Of a DNA stretch of 64,000 bases, positions 32,226 to 41,481 are shown one piece after another. The translations under genes and the position numbers were made by a program. Source of the stretch: an uncultured Lachnospiraceae bacterium (GTDB taxonomy: Bacteria; Bacillota; Clostridia; Lachnospirales; Lachnospiraceae); the NCBI GenBank assembly GCA_910579465.1, contig CAJTUB010000002.1, positions 192,980 through 256,979 of the forward strand. Reading direction: 5' to 3'. How positions within the stretch are numbered: position 1 is the stretch's first letter; each line of letters begins with the position of its first letter. The notes below the pieces were generated by a model. The model was not told the origin of the DNA and ran no database searches. It saw only the letters and a program-made list of their open reading frames with translations.

Positions 32226-33143
32226 ATGGCAGAAAACAGAAAAAAAGGAACCTCCCGGGGAGGGAAGCAGACGTCAAAAAGGAGCAGCTCCTCCGGAAAG
32301 AAGGGAAGCGGAAAGAATTCCCGTCAGGAAAAGAGCGGATTGGATATACTTACGATTGTTGTTGTAGTGCTTGCGGCAATTCTGGTGGTTTTTTTACTGG
32401 TAAATTATAATAAACAGAAAAACAAGGAGCAGGAGCCTGGCAGTTTGTCAGGTACGCCGACCGGTGCGCCTCCGGCAACGGTGACGAAGACTCCGGGCGG
32501 GAACAAGCCGACCGGGACACCTGCGGGACAGCCGACCGGGACACCGTCCGGGAAGCCGTCTGCGACGCAGAAGCCGGAGGATAAGACCCCTACGCCTTCA
32601 CCGACGGAGACTCCTTCGATATCGCGGGAAGAGGCAGAGCGTATTGTGAGAAACCGGATTGAGTCTCCGGACTATACGATTGAGCTTTTGGACGACCATC
32701 TGATGATTGACGGGGAGGAGTATTACAGCTTTTGTATTAATGATGAGAACGGGACGGCGTTGGAGCCGCTCCTGATTGTAGAGAAGAAGGAGGGAGCGCT
32801 GCTCTGCTATGATTTTGCAGGCGTGGTATCCCCGTTTTCCAAGTTCCCGCTGGATAAGACGGAGACAGGAAGCAGCGGAACCGATGTGATATCGGAGGAG
32901 CAGGCGAAGAAGGTGCTTTCCGGGTATTCCAAGGAGGCGTTGGGGCTTGCTATGGAGGTTTCCGCCTATGAAATGGAGGTAGACAGCTGGAAGACCGTGG
33001 CAGACGGCAAGGAATGCTATGGAATCGACCTGATTGCAGTCGTGGAAGGGAAGAGGAGCTTTTGCGGGACATTTTATGTGGCATTGGACGGAAGCGCGGT
33101 TTACAGCAGGGATGATGCGACGGGGGAGTTTATCAAACGGTAA
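32226..33143 (+). CDS. Membrane-anchored protein with Thr/Pro linker
   Basis: 305-aa protein. Residues 1-37 are Lys/Ser/Gly-rich and cytoplasmic; a transmembrane helix spans about 40-61 (DILTIVVVVLAAILVVFLLV). A linker of GTPxGxP and TPTPSP repeats (about 75-135) would cross the wall. The C-terminal 165 residues (REEAERIVRNRIESPDYTIE, YYSFCINDENG, YGIDLIAVVEG, FYVALDGSAVYSRDDATG) resemble a pair of small alpha-beta (PepSY/YcdB-like) domains. GGGAACCGGGG...CAGGAGG precedes the ATG. First gene of the Hsp70-like locus. Function unknown. Confidence 0.75.
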   Translation: MAENRKKGTSRGGKQTSKRSSSSGKKGSGKNSRQEKSGLDILTIVVVVLAAILVVFLLVNYNKQKNKEQEPGSLSGTPTGAPPATVTKTPGGNKPTGTPAGQPTGTPSGKPSATQKPEDKTPTPSPTETPSISREEAERIVRNRIESPDYTIELLDDHLMIDGEEYYSFCINDENGTALEPLLIVEKKEGALLCYDFAGVVSPFSKFPLDKTETGSSGTDVISEEQAKKVLSGYSKEALGLAMEVSAYEMEVDSWKTVADGKECYGIDLIAVVEGKRSFCGTFYVALDGSAVYSRDDATGEFIKR

Positions 33144-33170
33144 GAAAATCTGCGGACAGGTGGAAACAGC

Positions 33171-36100
33171 GTGAAGGATAAGATTGAGCGATTGGCAAAG
33201 GGGATTTTTGAATATGAACAGCCGGAGCTGCTGCTGTCCGAGGAAATGCTTTCAATCAGTGTTTCCGCGGGTGAGGTTTTTTGCGGCAAAATTTCCGTCT
33301 GCAACCGTGAAATGACCCTGATGAAAGGAGTATTGTATTCGTCCTGCGAACTGCTTGTTTTAAATGAGACGCAGTTTGTCGGAAGGGAAAATGAGATTAC
33401 GTATACGGTGCATGCCGAGTATGCAAAAGCGGGTGAGGTGTATAAGGGCAATATTGCAATTGTCAGCGAGTGCGGTGAGGTGAAGCTTCCGTTTGTAGTG
33501 CGGATTACGCCGGTATGCTGTATGTCTTCCGAAGGGGAAATCAGGGATTTGTTCCAGTTTGCAAGCCTTGCGCAAAGCGACTGGGAGGAGGCAAAAAGGG
33601 TATTTTTATCCGATCGCTTTGAACAGGCGGTGTTAGGCGACAGGGAAGGGGAGCAGACGATTTACCGTCAGCTGAAGAAAAGCCCTTCCTCTGACCGTGC
33701 GTTAGAGGAGTTCCTGGTACACAGCAAGAAGAAGGCTCCGGTGCAGATTCGTGCGGACAGGACATTTCTTCGTTTCGAGCCAGGCGCGAATGCGGTGATG
33801 GAGCAGATTACCTTGTGGAAGGATACCTGGGGGTATGCAGATATCACGGTGGAGACCGAGGGCGAGTTTTTTCTGGTGTCCGCGAGACAGATATGTTCAG
33901 AGAATTTTAACGGAAACCGTTATAGTTTAGAGGTTGCGGTCGACGGCGCCGCGCTTGCCGAAGGGAATCACTTCGGCAGGCTCTTTCTGAAGACGCCGCG
34001 GCAGTGTATTAAGATTGATATTGCCTGTCTGTGTGAACGGACAGCGAGAGAAAATGAAAAAAAGCGTCATGCGTTCCGGAAATCGGAGATAAAGCTGTTA
34101 GAACGTTACTTTGATTTCAGGGTGAAAAAGCTGCGTGCAGGGAGCTATATTGCGGAAGCAGAAAGTATTGTGGAGCTGCTTCTGGTAAGATTACAGGAAG
34201 AAATTTTTCCGGAGCCTGTCCGTAGAAGGAAAGAACGGATGTATAAGATGTACCGCGCCTATCTTGCTTTAATCGGCGGGAAAGATAAGCTTGCGGACGA
34301 TGAAATCAGCCGTTTGCACGCGGAGCTTGAACGGGAGAATCCGGATGCAGAGCTGCTTGGTGGTTTAAATTATCTTGAGGCGATGCGCCAGAAGAGCGCC
34401 GAGAAGGTGCAGGTGTATGCGGCAAGAATCCGGCAGCTTGCGGAGAGCTGTAAAGAGAGCGCACTGCTGCTCTGGTTCCGCCTGTATACAGATAAACGGA
34501 GCGAGGGCGGAAGACTTGCAAATCTTGAGGAAATTGCAGAGCGCTATGAAAGAGGGTGCCGCAGCCCGTTGCTTTATTATGAGGCGGCGGCTCTCTGGAA
34601 TGAGGAGCCGGCACTGTTAAAGGAGGCGGGACCGTTTGAACTGCAGGCGCTGTTCTTTGCCCTGGAGCGGAGAATGCTGCAGAAGGAGGCGGTATTACAG
34701 CTTTCGATTCTTGCCCTGCAGGCAAAGGGGCAGGACAAAATGCTGTGCCGCTGTCTGTGTCTTGCCTATGAGCAGTACGGGCAGCGCGATATCCTGTACG
34801 CGCTCTGCAGCCTGTTGATTTCCAAAGGGGTGCGGGAGAAAAAGTATCACCGCTATTTTGCGGAGGCATGTGCGCTGCAGATGCGGATTCCGAATCTGCA
34901 GGCGTATTATATTTATACCTGTGAGTGCGGAAGCCGGACGCAGATTGACCAGTCGGTGCTGCTGTATTTCATTTACGGGAATGAGCTGGAGGAGCCGTAT
35001 TGTGCCTGGTTGTATGCCTATATCGTGCGGAATAAGGATGCGATGAGTTCCTTTTACCGCACCTATATGAAACGGATTGAGCAGTATGCGGTAAACAGCA
35101 TGAAGAAGGGCAGGATTGACAGGAACCTGGCGGTGGTTTATACGGAGGTCCTGCATCATTCGCTTTTGGATGCAGAGCTGGCGGAGGCGCTGCCGGAGCT
35201 TTTGTTCAGTTATTGCGTGGAATGTGATAAGAAAGAAATAGTTGCGGCAGCGGTGTTGCATAAGGAGGAGGAAGAGGAGAGCATTGTTCCGTTTGTATCG
35301 GGTACGGCAATAATCCATATCTATACGGAGGATGCCAAGGTAGTGCTTCTGGATGCGGAGGGTAACCGCTATCTTCCGGCAAGTGACTGCCGGATTTTCC
35401 GGCTTCTGCACGGGGAGGACCTGCTGGCACGCTGCTATGAGCTGGCGGGGGAGAACCGCTTCCTTTTGCTGAATCTGCTGGAAAAGGAATATACCTACCG
35501 GACAGTTGAGATTGATTCGGTAGAGCTAAGCAAGCGTGTGGCGCGTATTGAGGGACTCCGGGAGGAGTTCCGGCAAAGGGAGATTCATTCCCTGATACGG
35601 TATTGCTATGATAATTTCCAGGGGGAACTGATGGACAGCTACCTTGCCCGGATTCATCTGGACTATCTAAGCAAGGAAGAGCGCAGCCAGATAATTGAGC
35701 TGCTGATTGTCCGCGGCCGGTACGATCTGGCGTTGGACGCGATTTCCAGATATGGCATGGACGGGGTTGCCGTCAAGCGGATTTTGAGGCTGTGTGAGCG
35801 GATGCTGTTGCAATGCGGCGGGGAGCAGAATGATATGCTGCTTTTGCTGTGCAGGAAGGTGTTTTTTGAAGGACGCTATAATGAGAATGTGCTGCAGTAT
35901 CTGGTACAGTATTTTCATGGTACGACAGAGGAAATGTATCAGGTATGGCAGGCGGCAGCAGAGTCAGAGCCGGAAATCGGTACGGGGGTTCTGGAGGAGC
36001 GGCTGTTATGCCAGATTCTGTTTGCAGAGAGCTATCTGCCGGAGGCGGGCCGGGTGTTCCTTGGCTACAGCCGGAAAAAGGGGAATCCGAAGCTTGTCAG

Positions 36101-36758
36101 GGCATATCTTTCCTATACGGCGTACCGGTATTTCCTGCGGGACTGTGAGCTGCCTGAGGAGCTTTCGGGACTGATCCGTCAGGAAGCAGATGACGATAAT
36201 ATGATATGCCGTTTAGCGGTGTTAAAGGAATATGCAGAAAAGGAAACGCTGACAGATGCACAGGTCCAGTATGCGGGCTACAGCATGCAGCTGTTCGCCG
36301 AGCAGGGCATGATATTTCCGTTTTTTAAGGAGTTTGAAGACCGTGCGCCGCTTCCGCCGTGTATGGCAGATAAGATTTATGTGGAGTACCGGACCAATCC
36401 GAAGCGGAAGGTGATGATTTCCTATCTGTATGACAATAATGCGGGGGAGTATTTTGTTTGTGAAGAAATGAAGCATATCGGTTATGGTGTGTTTACAAAG
36501 GAGTTCACCCTGTTTTACGGGGAGGTGCTGCAGTATTATATTACGGAAGAGCAGGAAACGGAACGGACGATTACCGAGAGCTTTTATTGTAAAATTGATG
36601 CGGCAAAGGTCCATGATGAAACGACAAAGTATGGTCAGATTAATCTGATTCTGACGGCGCAGGATATGCAGGACGAAAAAACGACGATTGATATGTTGGA
36701 AAATTATTATCGCATGGAATATACCATCAATCGTTTGTTTGCACCGATTAAGGAGTAG
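33171..36758 (+). CDS. Large DUF5717-like protein
   Basis: 1195-aa protein starting at GTG 33171 (AGGTGG upstream). The N-terminal 310 residues are beta-rich (two units: VSAGEVFCGKISVCN... and FLRFEPGANAVMEQITLWKD). The middle 300-800 are helical with TPR-like spacing and many Glu/Arg. The C-terminus 1080-1195 is again beta-rich (YVEYRTNPKRKVMISYLYDN, YGVFTKEFTLFYGEVLQYYI). Composition and gene order match my recollection of DUF5717, found with a DUF5716/Hsp70-like partner in Lachnospiraceae. No signal peptide or membrane helix. The next gene starts 4 bp after its stop, so the two are coupled. Confidence 0.8.
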   Translation: MKDKIERLAKGIFEYEQPELLLSEEMLSISVSAGEVFCGKISVCNREMTLMKGVLYSSCELLVLNETQFVGRENEITYTVHAEYAKAGEVYKGNIAIVSECGEVKLPFVVRITPVCCMSSEGEIRDLFQFASLAQSDWEEAKRVFLSDRFEQAVLGDREGEQTIYRQLKKSPSSDRALEEFLVHSKKKAPVQIRADRTFLRFEPGANAVMEQITLWKDTWGYADITVETEGEFFLVSARQICSENFNGNRYSLEVAVDGAALAEGNHFGRLFLKTPRQCIKIDIACLCERTARENEKKRHAFRKSEIKLLERYFDFRVKKLRAGSYIAEAESIVELLLVRLQEEIFPEPVRRRKERMYKMYRAYLALIGGKDKLADDEISRLHAELERENPDAELLGGLNYLEAMRQKSAEKVQVYAARIRQLAESCKESALLLWFRLYTDKRSEGGRLANLEEIAERYERGCRSPLLYYEAAALWNEEPALLKEAGPFELQALFFALERRMLQKEAVLQLSILALQAKGQDKMLCRCLCLAYEQYGQRDILYALCSLLISKGVREKKYHRYFAEACALQMRIPNLQAYYIYTCECGSRTQIDQSVLLYFIYGNELEEPYCAWLYAYIVRNKDAMSSFYRTYMKRIEQYAVNSMKKGRIDRNLAVVYTEVLHHSLLDAELAEALPELLFSYCVECDKKEIVAAAVLHKEEEEESIVPFVSGTAIIHIYTEDAKVVLLDAEGNRYLPASDCRIFRLLHGEDLLARCYELAGENRFLLLNLLEKEYTYRTVEIDSVELSKRVARIEGLREEFRQREIHSLIRYCYDNFQGELMDSYLARIHLDYLSKEERSQIIELLIVRGRYDLALDAISRYGMDGVAVKRILRLCERMLLQCGGEQNDMLLLLCRKVFFEGRYNENVLQYLVQYFHGTTEEMYQVWQAAAESEPEIGTGVLEERLLCQILFAESYLPEAGRVFLGYSRKKGNPKLVRAYLSYTAYRYFLRDCELPEELSGLIRQEADDDNMICRLAVLKEYAEKETLTDAQVQYAGYSMQLFAEQGMIFPFFKEFEDRAPLPPCMADKIYVEYRTNPKRKVMISYLYDNNAGEYFVCEEMKHIGYGVFTKEFTLFYGEVLQYYITEEQETERTITESFYCKIDAAKVHDETTKYGQINLILTAQDMQDEKTTIDMLENYYRMEYTINRLFAPIKE

Positions 36759-36762
36759 TAAA

Positions 36763-38025
36763 ATGCAGGAAATAGGTCAGCTTGTTTTGGGAATAGACCT
36801 GTGCGACGATATTACACAGGTAACAGTAATGCGTCCGCATGCAGCGGAGCCGGACGCAGTTTGTTTTGATGCCCGGACAAGGAAGGAGTTTCTGCCGACG
36901 GTCCTGTGTGTGGATGATGCGGGAGAGTTTTTTATCAGCACAGGGGCAGAGTCCGGAAGCCGGCAGGTTACAAGCTTCTTTCATAAGGCGGTCCGCGGCG
37001 GCGAGGTTTCCTGCGGGGACAGGGTATACGCCGGGCGGAGTCTTCTAGAACAGTACCTTGCGTTATTGCTCCGTATGGTAAGGGAGCGTTTTCTGAACCA
37101 GGAAATCGGCTTTGTGGCAGTCACCTGTGAGGAGGCAAATACGGACGGGGGTGCTGCCGGGCTTCTTTATGAGATTCTGGAGGAGAAGGAAGGGCTTCGC
37201 GGGAGATGCCTTGTCTTAAGCCATCTGGAAGCATTTTTGCATTTTGCAATCCGTCAGGAGGAGGGGCTTTGGAAAAACGGCTCGGCGGCGTTTGATTATG
37301 CGGCAGACGGTCTTTTGTTTTATTCCATGGAATGCCGGAGCGCCGGAGGACGGCGTCTGGTGCTGGCGGATTATAAGGATTATTCCGAGCTTGTCCCGGC
37401 AGGTTTTGCCGGGACGGAGGAAAATGAGCGGCTTGCGCTTACGTTTGAGCGGCTGGCAGGGATGGCGCTGCAGCAGAGACCGGTGTCTTTGTTTGTAACC
37501 GGACGCAGCTTTGAAGGCGAATGGGTTTCCGAGGTGCTGCGCCTGCTTTCAAACGGGCGCAGGGTATTCCGCGGGGAAAACCTGTATACCCAGGGAGCCT
37601 GCTATGCGGCAGCGGAGGAGTTCCGGAAGGAACAGCATGCAGATTTTTCCCTTCTGATGCCGGGACAGATTACGGCAGACGTCTACCTGCTTGCGGAGGA
37701 TGCCGCGCAGGAGGGAGAGCTTTTGATGGCAAGGGCGGGAGAGTTTTACCGTCGTGTGCAGGCAGAGGCAGAGGTGCTGTTTGATACGGCGGGAAAGCTG
37801 ACCTTTAAGTTTGTCCCGGCAGGCGGGGAGGCCTTTTTGGTACGGGTGGCGCCGAAAGACCTTGAGCTGAGGACTGACCGTACCAGCCGGTATCTGGTCC
37901 GTATCTTTTTTGTGAAAAGGGACTGTATGGTAATCCAGATAAAGGACACCGGCTTCGGCGAGTTTTATCCGCCAAGCCACAGAATTTACGAGGAACTGGC
38001 AGACCTGTCGCAGATGGGACCATAG
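36763..38025 (+). CDS. Hsp70/actin-like protein, degenerate (DUF5716-like)
   Basis: 420-aa protein. Start ATG 36763, AAGGAG upstream. N-terminus QLVLGIDLCDDITQVTV corresponds to the phosphate-1 loop of ASKHA proteins but has CDD where Hsp70 has GTT. The phosphate-2 region (SAAFDYAADGLLFYSMECRS, about 188) lacks the G-G-G-T core, and the adenosine-like motif SLFVTGRSFEGEW is near 245. The C-terminal 110 residues are beta-rich like an Hsp70 substrate-binding domain (ITADVYLLAED, FKFVPAGGEAFLVRV). So an Hsp70-type architecture with eroded nucleotide sites. Co-transcribed with the large DUF5717-like gene. Confidence 0.75.
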   Translation: MQEIGQLVLGIDLCDDITQVTVMRPHAAEPDAVCFDARTRKEFLPTVLCVDDAGEFFISTGAESGSRQVTSFFHKAVRGGEVSCGDRVYAGRSLLEQYLALLLRMVRERFLNQEIGFVAVTCEEANTDGGAAGLLYEILEEKEGLRGRCLVLSHLEAFLHFAIRQEEGLWKNGSAAFDYAADGLLFYSMECRSAGGRRLVLADYKDYSELVPAGFAGTEENERLALTFERLAGMALQQRPVSLFVTGRSFEGEWVSEVLRLLSNGRRVFRGENLYTQGACYAAAEEFRKEQHADFSLLMPGQITADVYLLAEDAAQEGELLMARAGEFYRRVQAEAEVLFDTAGKLTFKFVPAGGEAFLVRVAPKDLELRTDRTSRYLVRIFFVKRDCMVIQIKDTGFGEFYPPSHRIYEELADLSQMGP

Positions 38026-38064
38026 GGATGCCATAAGAAGAAAAGAAGGAAAGGGGAATACGGT

Positions 38065-38901
38065 ATGGCAAGAGTAATTCTTTGTGCCGGCAGGAGAAGC
38101 AGGGTTCCCCTGTGCCTGCACAATACAAATAAAAAGCTGTACTCCGCCGAGGAAATCTGCTATTATCTTTACCGCCATGCCGCAACGGCGGAGGATTATC
38201 TTACGGAGGATGCACTGGCAGACTATTATGAAAAGGAGCTTGGTCTTCCCGATACGGCACAGCGGCTCCGTCTGCTGAAGGCATCAGAGGCGCCGTTAAA
38301 GGAATATGCGATGGTTTTGTTTGGCGCAACGCCGATGTATACGCAGGAAGAAACCGCCGAGTATCTGGCAGAGTTGGAGCGGCTGCAGGAGCTGAAGGAC
38401 TGGCAGAAGCAGAAGGCAAAGGCGGATGTTTATCTGGAACACCGGAATTACCGTGATGCGGTGAGGGTGTACGAGCGGCTTCTGCGGGGAAGAAAAGAGA
38501 GCGGAATGCCGGAAACAGCGGCAGGTAATATCTATCATAATCTGGCGGTTTGCGAGCTGCATATTTCAGGGGCGGGAAGCGCCGGAATCCATTTTGCCAC
38601 GGCGTACGAGAAAAACCGTAATCCTGAGTCGCTGCGTTCCTATCTGATTGCGCTGCGGCTTGCCCAGAAAGACAACGAATATCTTGTGGCACTGGAACAC
38701 TATGAGGTGCCGGAAGCGATGCGCACCGAGATTGATGCCATGCTGTTTGAAAGTATGGTGGAAGCGGGAGAAGCGCCGGAATACCAGAGCTTTCTGCGCA
38801 TCAAGAAGCTGCTTGCCGAGGGACAGGTGGAGGAGTACCGGCAGGCAACACAGGAGCTGCTTGCGGGCTTTAAAAGCCGGTACCGGCTGGATAATATGTA
38901 A
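38065..38901 (+). CDS. TPR-like cytoplasmic protein of the Hsp70-like locus
   Basis: 278-aa protein. An N-terminal segment (KKLYSAEEICYYLYRHAATA) is followed by helical hairpins with TPR character: KADVYLEHRNYRDAVRVYER and GNIYHNLAVCELHISGAGSA, then FATAYEKNRNPESLRSYLIA. No signal or membrane helix. TPR proteins often serve as co-chaperone adaptors, which fits the Hsp70-like neighbour; this is inference. The AAAGGGGAA ribosome binding site is moderate. 39 bp separate it from the preceding gene. Confidence 0.75.
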   Translation: MARVILCAGRRSRVPLCLHNTNKKLYSAEEICYYLYRHAATAEDYLTEDALADYYEKELGLPDTAQRLRLLKASEAPLKEYAMVLFGATPMYTQEETAEYLAELERLQELKDWQKQKAKADVYLEHRNYRDAVRVYERLLRGRKESGMPETAAGNIYHNLAVCELHISGAGSAGIHFATAYEKNRNPESLRSYLIALRLAQKDNEYLVALEHYEVPEAMRTEIDAMLFESMVEAGEAPEYQSFLRIKKLLAEGQVEEYRQATQELLAGFKSRYRLDNM

Positions 38902-38922
38902 CGGAAAAGATGAGGAATCAGA

Positions 38923-40086
38923 ATGGGACTGTTTTCGTGGTTTAAAGACAGAAAAAAGAAGCAAAAGACAAATACGGTACGGCAGGCGGGCGTCAACGGG
39001 AACGCAGCCGACCCGGAGGTGCGGCAGGCATTCTATAAGGAGTGCAGCGAGCTGATTGAGGAGGCTGTTTTTCAAAGCGAACAGGCCAAAAACGAATACG
39101 GGCTGGTGACAGCCTACCTTGCTGATATCCAGAAGCTGGAAACGATTACGGGGAACAGCAGGGCGGAGATTGAGGAGGCGGCAAAAAGCCTGCTTACCTT
39201 AGAGAGCACGAAGGAGCGTCTTGAAAAGCAGCCGCCGTCGATTTCCGAGGCGCAGAGATCCTTTCTTGCTTTGCATGAGGACGAGCTCTCAGAAACAATA
39301 CAATGGCTGCGCGGAGAAGAGGAGCATCAGAGGGAGCTTGACGGGAAGTTAAAGTATCTTGCGGGAGAAAAGGCAGTGTATGTCATGGAGCATGAGGAGT
39401 GCCTTAATAAAAATGAGTTTTTGAAAAAAATGTTGCTTGGAATCAGTATAGGTGTCTTTGTATTTTTGTGCCTGTTTTTCGGAATCGGCGATGCAACCGG
39501 GAAGGATTTGCGGATTCCGTTCCTGCTTACCGTGATTGCAGGTCTTGTGTTTGCCATGTATGCCATGGTTGCCACCAGGAGAAATATTTATAACATGAAG
39601 GTGGCGGACAGGAAGCGGAATAAGGTAATTGAGGTGGAAAACAGGATAAAGCTGAGGTATGTAAACTGCACATGGGCAGTCGAGTATGCGTATGAGAAGT
39701 ATCATACGACGAGCTCCATCCAGTTAGAAACCATGTGGAAGGAGTATCTGCGGATTAAGGAAGAGGAAGAGCGGCAGCGGAGGAATGACCGGCAGCGGGA
39801 GGTTTACCGCAGTACAATTATACGGGAGCTGCGCCAGCACGGGATTGCGGATGCGGGAATCTGGGTATTGCAGCCGCAGGCATTGATTGATGACAAAGAG
39901 ATGGTAGAGGTACGGCATAATCTGAACGTACGGCGCCAGAAGCTCCGGGAGCATATTGATTATAACGTAAAGCAGAAGGAAAAAAATGAAATGGCAATTT
40001 TGCAGTTTGCAGGGGAGCATCCGGAGTATCTGGACGAGATGAAGGGGCTCATTGAGCGCTACCGGCTGCTGCAGAGGTTAAAATAG
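38923..40086 (+). CDS. Coiled-coil membrane protein
   Basis: 387-aa protein. Residues 1-160 are helical, charged and coiled-coil-like (ELIEEAVFQSEQAKNEYGLV, ETITGNSRAEIEEAAKSL). Two adjacent transmembrane helices lie at about 170-188 (LLGISIGVFVFLCLFFGIG) and 198-220 (IPFLLTVIAGLVFAMYAMVA). Residues 222-387 are again coiled coil (YLRIKEEEERQRRNDRQREV). Both large domains face the cytoplasm, so it could tether the preceding soluble proteins to the membrane. No family recognised. 21 bp after the TPR-like gene. Confidence 0.75.
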   Translation: MGLFSWFKDRKKKQKTNTVRQAGVNGNAADPEVRQAFYKECSELIEEAVFQSEQAKNEYGLVTAYLADIQKLETITGNSRAEIEEAAKSLLTLESTKERLEKQPPSISEAQRSFLALHEDELSETIQWLRGEEEHQRELDGKLKYLAGEKAVYVMEHEECLNKNEFLKKMLLGISIGVFVFLCLFFGIGDATGKDLRIPFLLTVIAGLVFAMYAMVATRRNIYNMKVADRKRNKVIEVENRIKLRYVNCTWAVEYAYEKYHTTSSIQLETMWKEYLRIKEEEERQRRNDRQREVYRSTIIRELRQHGIADAGIWVLQPQALIDDKEMVEVRHNLNVRRQKLREHIDYNVKQKEKNEMAILQFAGEHPEYLDEMKGLIERYRLLQRLK

Positions 40087-40109
40087 AAACGGAGAAAGGA
40101 GGCAGGGAA

Positions 40110-41336
40110 ATGACGGGAGGAATCACTAAGAAAGTAAGAAAATGCTGCAGTTCCGTTCTGTTGCTTTGCCTCGTGCTTTTGGCCGTTTACGGGATACAGG
40201 ACAGGATGGATGGCATACGAGTGGCAAATGCCGGTGTCGGGACAGAAAAGGAGTCTGGCGGTGAAATTACCGGAACGCCGGCGCAGACAGGGGAAACAGA
40301 CCCGCCTCATGGCGGACATTCGGAGGTGGTGGCAGAGAACTCCGCATGGTCGCATATTTTCGGGACAAGTCTTCCGGAGGCGGCAAAAAAGCAGGGAGAC
40401 TACTGTGTCCTGATACCGAAAAAAGGCGGGACGTTTGTGCGCATTTCAGAGGAAATGGTCTACCGGAGGGTAAATGTTATTATGACGGGAGCAGCAGTTT
40501 CTCCGGAAGACGTGCTCCGCGTCTGTGGGACAGAGGTGTACCGTGGGCTGCCGGACGTTCCTGTTGTTGTGATACCGGAGGAGGAAAAGAATGTTCCGCG
40601 TGTCAGGGAGCCGAAGACACCGTCGGAGGATACGCTGCTTTCCCTTGCCATGGAGGAGAAGAACGGCGAACAGAAGCTTGTGCTCGAGTTTAATACCGTA
40701 TATGAGGTGACGGTGACGGAGGACGAGGAGTTTGTATATCTTGCCCTGGTACGGCCTTATGAGCGCTATGAAAAGATTCTGGTCATTGATGCGGGACACG
40801 GCGGGAACGACCCGGGAACAAACGGGGGCGGAAGCACGGAGGCTGCCGTGAACCTTGCGGTAGTACGTTATATTAAGGAAATACTGGACGGGCGGACGGA
40901 CCTGAAGGTGTATTATACAAGGACGGATGATACGCTGCCGGATCTGTCAACCCGTGTCGAGTTTGCGAATGCCCTGCATGCGGATATGTTAATCAGCATC
41001 CACTGTAATCATATTCCGGTCAGCTCCGTGAACGGCCTGGACGTGCTTTACAGTAAGCTTCAGACGGGGGGAAGCTTTACCTCCAGAGACCTGGCAGGGC
41101 TTTGTCTGGAGGAGGTAAGCGCGGCAACCGGTCTGAAGAAGAATAAGCTGGTAGAGAGGTCGGCGGACCTGCATTTAATGAAATACTGTGTGATGCCAAG
41201 TGCTCTGATAGAGTTCGGATATATGTCAAACCGGAGGGACCTTAGTATTATCCTGTCCGAAGAAGCCCAGCGTGCCTGTGCAGAAGCGGTCTGCCGGGTG
41301 ATTGATGCGGCGTATGCCGCGTCAGGGACACGCTGA
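40110..41336 (+). CDS. N-acetylmuramoyl-L-alanine amidase (Amidase_3)
   Basis: 408-aa cell-wall hydrolase cleaving the amide bond between MurNAc and the stem peptide. A membrane/signal helix lies at about 14-31. Residues 35-220 hold an envelope domain without clear homology. The catalytic domain from about 224 has the zinc ligands H230 (VIDAGHGGNDPG), Glu in GSTEAAVNLAVV and His in ISIHCNHIP, with the catalytic Glu in SALIEFGYMSN. AAAGGAGG precedes ATG. The last four codons lie inside a dispersed repeat. It is the last gene of the Hsp70-like block and suggests an envelope role. Confidence 0.9.
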   Translation: MTGGITKKVRKCCSSVLLLCLVLLAVYGIQDRMDGIRVANAGVGTEKESGGEITGTPAQTGETDPPHGGHSEVVAENSAWSHIFGTSLPEAAKKQGDYCVLIPKKGGTFVRISEEMVYRRVNVIMTGAAVSPEDVLRVCGTEVYRGLPDVPVVVIPEEEKNVPRVREPKTPSEDTLLSLAMEEKNGEQKLVLEFNTVYEVTVTEDEEFVYLALVRPYERYEKILVIDAGHGGNDPGTNGGGSTEAAVNLAVVRYIKEILDGRTDLKVYYTRTDDTLPDLSTRVEFANALHADMLISIHCNHIPVSSVNGLDVLYSKLQTGGSFTSRDLAGLCLEEVSAATGLKKNKLVERSADLHLMKYCVMPSALIEFGYMSNRRDLSIILSEEAQRACAEAVCRVIDAAYAASGTR

Positions 41337-41447
41337 TGAAAGTGTTTCCCGCACCGGATTTGCGCTGTGAAGCAGCAGATTCTGCGGCAAATCCGTGTGT
41401 ATCCGCCGGAGGCTCTGGGGAAGCGGTGATTGAATCAGCGCTTCCTC
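41325..41447. repeat. Dispersed hairpin-rich repeat, copy 1
   Basis: About 122 bp, present in inverted orientation at 49242-49363. Read on the minus strand both contain GAAGCGCTG, AGCCTCCGGCGGAT, ACACGGATTTGCCG (GCACGGATTTGCCG in copy 2), CGCAAATCCGG and GGGAAAC. Each copy has a central CGGATTTGC.../GCAAATCCG inverted repeat and hairpins at both ends. It covers the stop codon of the amidase gene (41334-41336). Confidence 0.75.
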
Positions 41448-41481
41448 AGAAGAAGAGTGAGACAGGAGAAAGGAGAACAGG

